A stretch of DNA of 64,000 bases, from positions 62,001 to 126,000 of the forward strand of contig NZ_PXUE01000007.1 in the NCBI RefSeq assembly GCF_003020585.1, given 5' to 3'. The stretch comes from Chryseobacterium aurantiacum (GTDB lineage: Bacteria > Bacteroidota > Bacteroidia > Flavobacteriales > Weeksellaceae). The notes beneath the pieces were generated by a model, which searched no databases, was not told the origin of the DNA, and saw only the letters and a list, made by a program, of their open reading frames with translations. Shown here one piece after another: positions 60,148-64,000 of this stretch. Position numbers and translations under genes: made by a program. The stretch's first letter is position 1. Every line of letters begins with the position of its first letter.

Positions 60148-60207
60148 AAAAAAACATAATTTGTTATTAGATTAAAAAATAGTAACGAATTATGTTTTTT
60201 CTTTTTT
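60148..60207 (+). terminator. Long hairpin terminator between ccoP and ccoG
   Basis: Arms of about 21 bases (60148-60169 and 60180-60200), pairing with two G-U positions, are followed by a T-rich tract. It should stop or attenuate transcription, separating the oxidase structural genes from the assembly genes ccoG-ccoH. Confidence 0.75.
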
Positions 60208-60222
60208 AAACACATTACTAAT

Positions 60223-61677
60223 ATGTCAGACATAGAAGAAATAGAAGTACGAGGCGGACAGGGACAGGTTCTGGACCCTGAGACTTACAGAGATTCTATA
60301 GGGACAATGGAGCAATCCGGTAAAAGAAGATGGGTATTCCCAAGAAAACCTAAAGGGAAATACACCAACTATAGAAATCTTGTAAGCTATCTTTTATTAA
60401 TTATTTACTTTTCATTGCCGTTCATTAAAATCAATGGCAATCCATTATTATTGTTTAATGTAATAGACAGGGAGTTTTTCATCTTTGGACAGCCTTTCTA
60501 TCCACAGGACTTTTTTATCCTTACTTTAGGTGCCATCGCATCCTTAATCTTTATTATTGTTTTTACGATTGCATTCGGAAGAATTTTCTGCGGGTGGATA
60601 TGCCCTCAGACAATTTTTATGGAATCTATCTTCCGTAAAATCGAATATTTGATTGAAGGAGACCGAAATAAGCAGATGAAGCTGGACAGACAAGAGTGGA
60701 ACAGCGAGAAAATCTGGAAAAGAAGCTTAAAATGGTCTGTATACGTTGTTATCTCATTAATCATTACTCACTTTATGTTCATGTACATCGTGGGTTATGA
60801 AGAAGTCATTAAAATTGTTTCTGAAGGGCCATTTACCCATCCTACCAATTTTATTGTAATGATTCTTCTTACTGCTGCATTTTACTTTGTATTTGCATGG
60901 TTCAGAGAACAGGTATGTACATTGGTATGCCCTTACGGTAGACTTCAGGGGGTACTTATAGATAAAGATACAATCAATGTTTTCTATGACTTCAAGAGAG
61001 GAGAAAACAGATCAAAATGGAGAAAAGGAGAAGACAGAAAAGCAGCTGGTAAAGGAGATTGTATAGATTGTCATCAGTGTGTGGTGGTATGCCCTACAGG
61101 AATTGATATCAGAGACGGACAACAGCTGGAGTGTATAAACTGCACAGCCTGTATTGACGCCTGTGATGAAGTAATGGAGAAAGTAGGACTTCCGAAAGGT
61201 CTTGTAAGATATGCTTCCGAAAATGAAATTGAGAAAGAAACTCAATTCAAGTTTACCGGAAGAATGAAAGGTTTCTCAGTATTCTTATTCTTATTGGTAG
61301 GATTCTTGGGATATCTTCTTTACAGCCGTGGCGAAATGGAAGCCAAATTCATTAAACCTGCAGGTAGTACTTTCTTTGTAAAAGAGGGAAAAATTATCAA
61401 TACTTATAATTATACATTCCTAAATAAAACAAATGAGAAAAAGATGGTTACCATTAAGGTAATAGATCCTGCTCATGGAGAAATCACATATAGTGCTTCA
61501 AGTAAGATACAGGTAGATAGAGACAAAATTTCTAAGGGAACCATCAATATCAGCTTCCCTGAAAATGAAATGAGGCTATCCAAACAAAACATTACCATAG
61601 GCGTTTACGATATGAAAGGTAAACTTGTGGATTCTTACCAGACTTATTTTGAAGGACCATTCAAACTACAATTTTAA
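60223..61677 (+). CDS. ccoG: cbb3 oxidase accessory protein CcoG (Fe-S)
   Basis: CcoG is a membrane-bound iron-sulfur protein implicated in copper handling during cbb3 assembly. Features: several membrane helices, CGWICPQTIF and CTLVCPYGR cysteine motifs, and a two-cluster ferredoxin-like domain (CIDCHQCVVVCPTG and CINCTACIDACDEVM), then a membrane helix and an IgG-like C-terminal domain (FixG_C). At 484 residues it is full length. It begins after the hairpin following ccoP and is 9 bases before ccoH. Confidence 0.95.
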   Translation: MSDIEEIEVRGGQGQVLDPETYRDSIGTMEQSGKRRWVFPRKPKGKYTNYRNLVSYLLLIIYFSLPFIKINGNPLLLFNVIDREFFIFGQPFYPQDFFILTLGAIASLIFIIVFTIAFGRIFCGWICPQTIFMESIFRKIEYLIEGDRNKQMKLDRQEWNSEKIWKRSLKWSVYVVISLIITHFMFMYIVGYEEVIKIVSEGPFTHPTNFIVMILLTAAFYFVFAWFREQVCTLVCPYGRLQGVLIDKDTINVFYDFKRGENRSKWRKGEDRKAAGKGDCIDCHQCVVVCPTGIDIRDGQQLECINCTACIDACDEVMEKVGLPKGLVRYASENEIEKETQFKFTGRMKGFSVFLFLLVGFLGYLLYSRGEMEAKFIKPAGSTFFVKEGKIINTYNYTFLNKTNEKKMVTIKVIDPAHGEITYSASSKIQVDRDKISKGTINISFPENEMRLSKQNITIGVYDMKGKLVDSYQTYFEGPFKLQF

Positions 61678-61686
61678 ATAGAAAAA

Positions 61687-62139
61687 ATGAAGAACTTTAG
61701 TTGGGGACACGGTGTTGTAATTGCATTATTTGCATTCATAGTTTTTATTTTATCCATGTTATTTCTTTTCCCGAACGGGCAAAAGAATTCGGAAATGGTA
61801 ACGGATAACTATTATGAAGAAGAGTTACAGTACCAGGATGTAATTGATGCAAAGAAAAGAGCTGACGAGTTACAGGAAAAACCTGTATATAGCCAGGAAA
61901 CTAATGGAATTAAAATCACTTTTCCAAAAGAATATAACAATTCTAATACTACGGTAAAATTTGTTTTAAACAGAACCGACGACCAGAATTTAGACATTAA
62001 AAAATCTGTAGAGCTTGATGCCAACCAAACATTCATGATTCCTGCACAGGTATTGAAAATGGGAAATTACACCCTAAGATTAAGTTGGACAAAAGACAAG
62101 ACAGACTATAGAATGGATTATGATGTGATATGGAAATAG
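61687..62139 (+). CDS. ccoH: cbb3 oxidase assembly protein CcoH/FixH
   Basis: A single N-terminal transmembrane helix (about 8-29) is followed by an extracytoplasmic beta-type domain with YYEEELQYQDVIDAKKRA, the FixH signature region, and a closing MGNYTLRLSWTKDKTDYRM. CcoH associates with CcoN and CcoP late in assembly. It is 150 residues long, 9 bases after ccoG, and overlaps the next gene by 10 bases. Confidence 0.92.
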   Translation: MKNFSWGHGVVIALFAFIVFILSMLFLFPNGQKNSEMVTDNYYEEELQYQDVIDAKKRADELQEKPVYSQETNGIKITFPKEYNNSNTTVKFVLNRTDDQNLDIKKSVELDANQTFMIPAQVLKMGNYTLRLSWTKDKTDYRMDYDVIWK

Positions 62140-62855
62140 GACTTATTGTATCGGCTATTGCTTTAGGCTTTGCTTCCGGTTTTCACTGTATCGGAATGTG
62201 CGGCCCTATTGCTTTATCGATGGGATTAACCAAAAAACAGGCTGCCAATTTTTACCTACAAAATCTCACCTATCAATTCGGGAGAATATTCACTTATTCA
62301 CTATTGGGTGCCCTTTTGGGGATTATTGGCCAGGGATTTGAGATGGCAGGATTTCAGAAATATCTGACAATTACTGCAGGGGTTTTGCTTATCATCATGG
62401 CTGTATTTTCTTTTGGAGGAAAAGATTTTGCTTCAAAAATTCCTTTTCTATCTAAATTTCTATATTCTGTAAAGTTAAACCTAGGCAGATTACTTCAAAA
62501 AGCAGATTACCGCTCCAGATTTTCAACAGGAATTCTGAATGGTTTCTTACCATGCGGAATGGTTTATATGGCTCTTACAGCCAGTCTTGCAGGTGGCGGA
62601 ATATGGCAGGGAGCGTTATATATGGCTTTATTCGGGTTGGGAACACTTCCATTTATGTTTGCTATAGTTTTGGCCGGAAATCTCATGAATCAAGCTTTCA
62701 GAGTAAAAGTTTTAAAAGCCGTACCTGTGATTATGATCATTCTGGGAGGTTTGTTCATTCTGAGAGGCCTAGAACTTGGAATCCCTTATGTTTCTCCGAA
62801 AGCAGAATCCATGACTATTTCTAAAGACCCGAACGGGGCTGTTAACTGCCATTAA
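62130..62855 (+). CDS. TauE/SafE-like (DsbD_2-type) membrane protein
   Basis: The 241-residue protein has about six to seven membrane helices. The first holds GFHCIGMCGPIALSM and a later one GFLPCGMVYMA, the paired CxxxC-like and PCG motifs of DsbD-type transporters. Homologues of this family commonly end cco clusters in Bacteroidota and Proteobacteria and are suspected of copper or thiol transport for oxidase maturation; this is inference. The tail ends in NCH. It overlaps ccoH by 10 bases. Confidence 0.85.
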   Translation: MEIGLIVSAIALGFASGFHCIGMCGPIALSMGLTKKQAANFYLQNLTYQFGRIFTYSLLGALLGIIGQGFEMAGFQKYLTITAGVLLIIMAVFSFGGKDFASKIPFLSKFLYSVKLNLGRLLQKADYRSRFSTGILNGFLPCGMVYMALTASLAGGGIWQGALYMALFGLGTLPFMFAIVLAGNLMNQAFRVKVLKAVPVIMIILGGLFILRGLELGIPYVSPKAESMTISKDPNGAVNCH

Positions 62856-62877
62856 TAAGAAATTATAACAATATACC

Positions 62878-63621
62878 ATGAAGAAAACAATTGTCTTATT
62901 CTTAATAAGTCTGTTCACCCTGCAATCCTGTAACATAAATACTGAAATGACTTATCATAAAGACTCGGCTTCATCTGTAATTACCGATGTTGATACCAGA
63001 GAGTTTATGGCAGAAATGGAAGCTATGACACCTGATTCATTAAAGCAGGAAAAGTTTAAGGATATGGATAGGTTTCCAACTATCTGGACAAGCATGTATG
63101 ATCTTCTAAAGAAAGAGGGAAAGCTAAAGACTGAGAATCAGGACACTATTAGAATTCTTAAAAAGTTTTTTTTGAAATCTACAAAAGCAGATAATAAATC
63201 TGTACCTGTTGGATTTTCCTTTAAAATGGATCATTTCACTCCCAATGATTACGAGCTAATTAAAAACTTTAATAAAGACGAAAAATTACCACTTGATCAA
63301 AATTTCCTCAATCCCTGGGATGGAAAAACACTCATCATTAATACCGATGTTTTCAATCTAAAAAATATTGAAGAAGCACTCCAATCGAAAGGATCAAAAG
63401 AAGAAACAGCCAATATGGAAGGAATGATGATGATGTTTTTCAAAAATATAGGAACTACTTTAAGGTTTGAAAATAAAATAAAATCAATCACCGGTAAACA
63501 TGACTGGCTGAAACAGGTTGATGATTACTCCGTAAGGATACAATACGATTTGAAAACCATGTACGAAAAGGATCCTAAGCTTAAAAATGCTGATAAAAAG
63601 ATAATTATCGTAACAGAATAA
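62878..63621 (+). CDS. Hypothetical lipoprotein
   Basis: A lipoprotein signal (MKKTIVLFLISLFTLQSC, Cys 18) precedes a 230-residue mature part with no domain that I recognise. It is Lys/Asp/Met-rich (GMMMMFF near 183) and mixed alpha/beta. It starts 22 bases after the TauE/SafE-like gene, so it may be read with the cco cluster, but no role in oxidase assembly is evident. A strong terminator follows. Confidence 0.72.
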   Translation: MKKTIVLFLISLFTLQSCNINTEMTYHKDSASSVITDVDTREFMAEMEAMTPDSLKQEKFKDMDRFPTIWTSMYDLLKKEGKLKTENQDTIRILKKFFLKSTKADNKSVPVGFSFKMDHFTPNDYELIKNFNKDEKLPLDQNFLNPWDGKTLIINTDVFNLKNIEEALQSKGSKEETANMEGMMMMFFKNIGTTLRFENKIKSITGKHDWLKQVDDYSVRIQYDLKTMYEKDPKLKNADKKIIIVTE

Positions 63622-63627
63622 AATAAC

Positions 63628-63657
63628 AAAACCCACCGAATTTCGGTGGGTTTTTAT
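63628..63657 (+). terminator. Bidirectional terminator between lipoprotein gene and serS
   Basis: A G+C-rich 10-bp stem (AAACCCACCG / CGGTGGGTTT) with a short AATTT loop is followed by a T-run; it serves the convergent lipoprotein and serS transcripts. Confidence 0.88.
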
Positions 63658-63672
63658 TTGAGACTAAATAGA

Positions 63673-64000
63673 TTAGTTTATAACATCAAATCTTGCATAT
63701 TCTGCAATCTTCTTTGGAAGCTTAATTCCCTCCGCAGTCTGGTTATTCTCCAGCAATGCAGCCATAATTCTTGGTAATGCCATTGCAGATCCGTTTAAGG
63801 TATGAACCAGCTGAGACTTTCCATCTGCCTTGTAACGGCATTTAAGCCTGTTAGCCTGGAATGTTTCAAAGTTAGATACAGAACTTACTTCTAACCACAT
63901 TTCCTGTGCAGCACTCCAAACCTCAAAGTCATACGTCATAGCCGCCGCAAAACCGGTATCGCCACCGCAAAGTCTTAGGACTCTGAAAGGAAGCTCAAGA
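63673..64000 (-). CDS. serS: Seryl-tRNA synthetase, C-terminal part (partial)
   Basis: The frame continues to the right edge, so the 5' part of the gene is outside the window. The visible 109 residues begin LELPFRVLRLCGGDTGFAAAMTYDFEVW and contain class II motif 3, NGSAMALPRIMAALLENNQT, preceded by the SSVSNFETFQANR block. This is the C-terminal end of SerRS, which charges tRNA-Ser. The sequence ends in KIAEYARFDVIN. Confidence 0.95.
   Translation of the reverse strand, partial: LELPFRVLRLCGGDTGFAAAMTYDFEVWSAAQEMWLEVSSVSNFETFQANRLKCRYKADGKSQLVHTLNGSAMALPRIMAALLENNQTAEGIKLPKKIAEYARFDVIN

Noticed and set aside
1..64000. CRISPR arrays, insertion sequences, rRNA or tRNA genes.
   Set aside because: No regularly spaced repeats, transposase frames, terminal repeats or RNA gene signatures were seen in the gaps between genes.

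Overview
The window looks like a chromosomal segment of a Flavobacteriia member, most likely Chryseobacterium or a close relative (Bacteroidota). The signs are low G+C, promoter boxes of the Bacteroidota type (TAnnTTTG, sometimes with TTG about 19-20 bases upstream), almost no Shine-Dalgarno sequences, a fused CcoN-CcoO cbb3 oxidase subunit, TonB-dependent and OMP_b-brl-type barrels, WG-repeat and CCDC81-type HU-domain proteins, and aconitase B next to a mitochondrial-type aconitase. Nearly all of it is ordinary core genome. No tRNA, rRNA, insertion sequence, prophage or CRISPR array was seen. The one clearly accessory locus is at the left edge.

Layout. 1-2450: the C-terminal part of a large protein ending in a papain-fold (Tox-PL-like) toxin domain, with a YrhB/Imm35-like immunity gene. 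2.6-10.4 kb: ileS, a DksA-like gene, lspA and small neighbours, a SanA-like protein, a lipoprotein and trpS. 10.4-15.7 kb (minus): an OmpR-type two-component system with two PepSY-like genes, a YjjG-like HAD phosphatase, a 44-residue small protein, an ECF sigma factor and a small exported barrel protein. 15.7-19.9 kb: metK behind a SAM-II-like riboswitch, then oxyR divergent from catalase. 19.9-22.7 kb: crotonase, dCMP deaminase, XerD-like recombinase and Nudix genes. 22.7-32.3 kb (minus): haem-binding protein, Ig-like lipoprotein, serine hydrolase, 2-hydroxyacid dehydrogenase, acyl-CoA thioesterase, membrane HU-domain protein, a TPP-riboswitch-controlled TonB receptor and a WG-repeat protein. 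32.5-37.9 kb: two aconitases. 38-44.4 kb: a LytS/LytTR-type sensor-regulator pair divergent from two paralogous outer-membrane barrels. 44.4-51.2 kb (minus): the thiamin operon thiS-thiC-thiE2-thiD-thiE-thiG-thiH-thiF behind a second TPP riboswitch. 51.3-53.9 kb: RluA-type synthase, small membrane protein, panB and a Crp/Fnr regulator. 54.0-62.9 kb: a cbb3 oxidase and assembly cluster (CcoI-like ATPase, ccoS, ccoNO, ccoQ, ccoP, ccoG, ccoH, TauE/SafE-like). The window ends with a lipoprotein and the 3' end of serS.

How the parts work together. Thiamin supply appears to be one regulon: the outer-membrane receptor at 29-31 kb and the biosynthetic operon at 44-51 kb each sit behind a TPP riboswitch and share an unusual -7 box (TAnnTTCG). 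The Crp/Fnr gene is divergent from the cbb3 cluster and has a TGAT-N4-ATCA palindrome at its own transcription start region, suggesting oxygen or redox control. OxyR keeps both redox cysteines and faces the catalase gene. Four unrelated genes have a perfect -7 box only 6-7 bases before the start codon, which predicts leaderless mRNAs. Three large intergenic inverted repeats look like dispersed REP/MITE-type elements. All functional calls rest on reading motifs and remembered family features; no database search was run.
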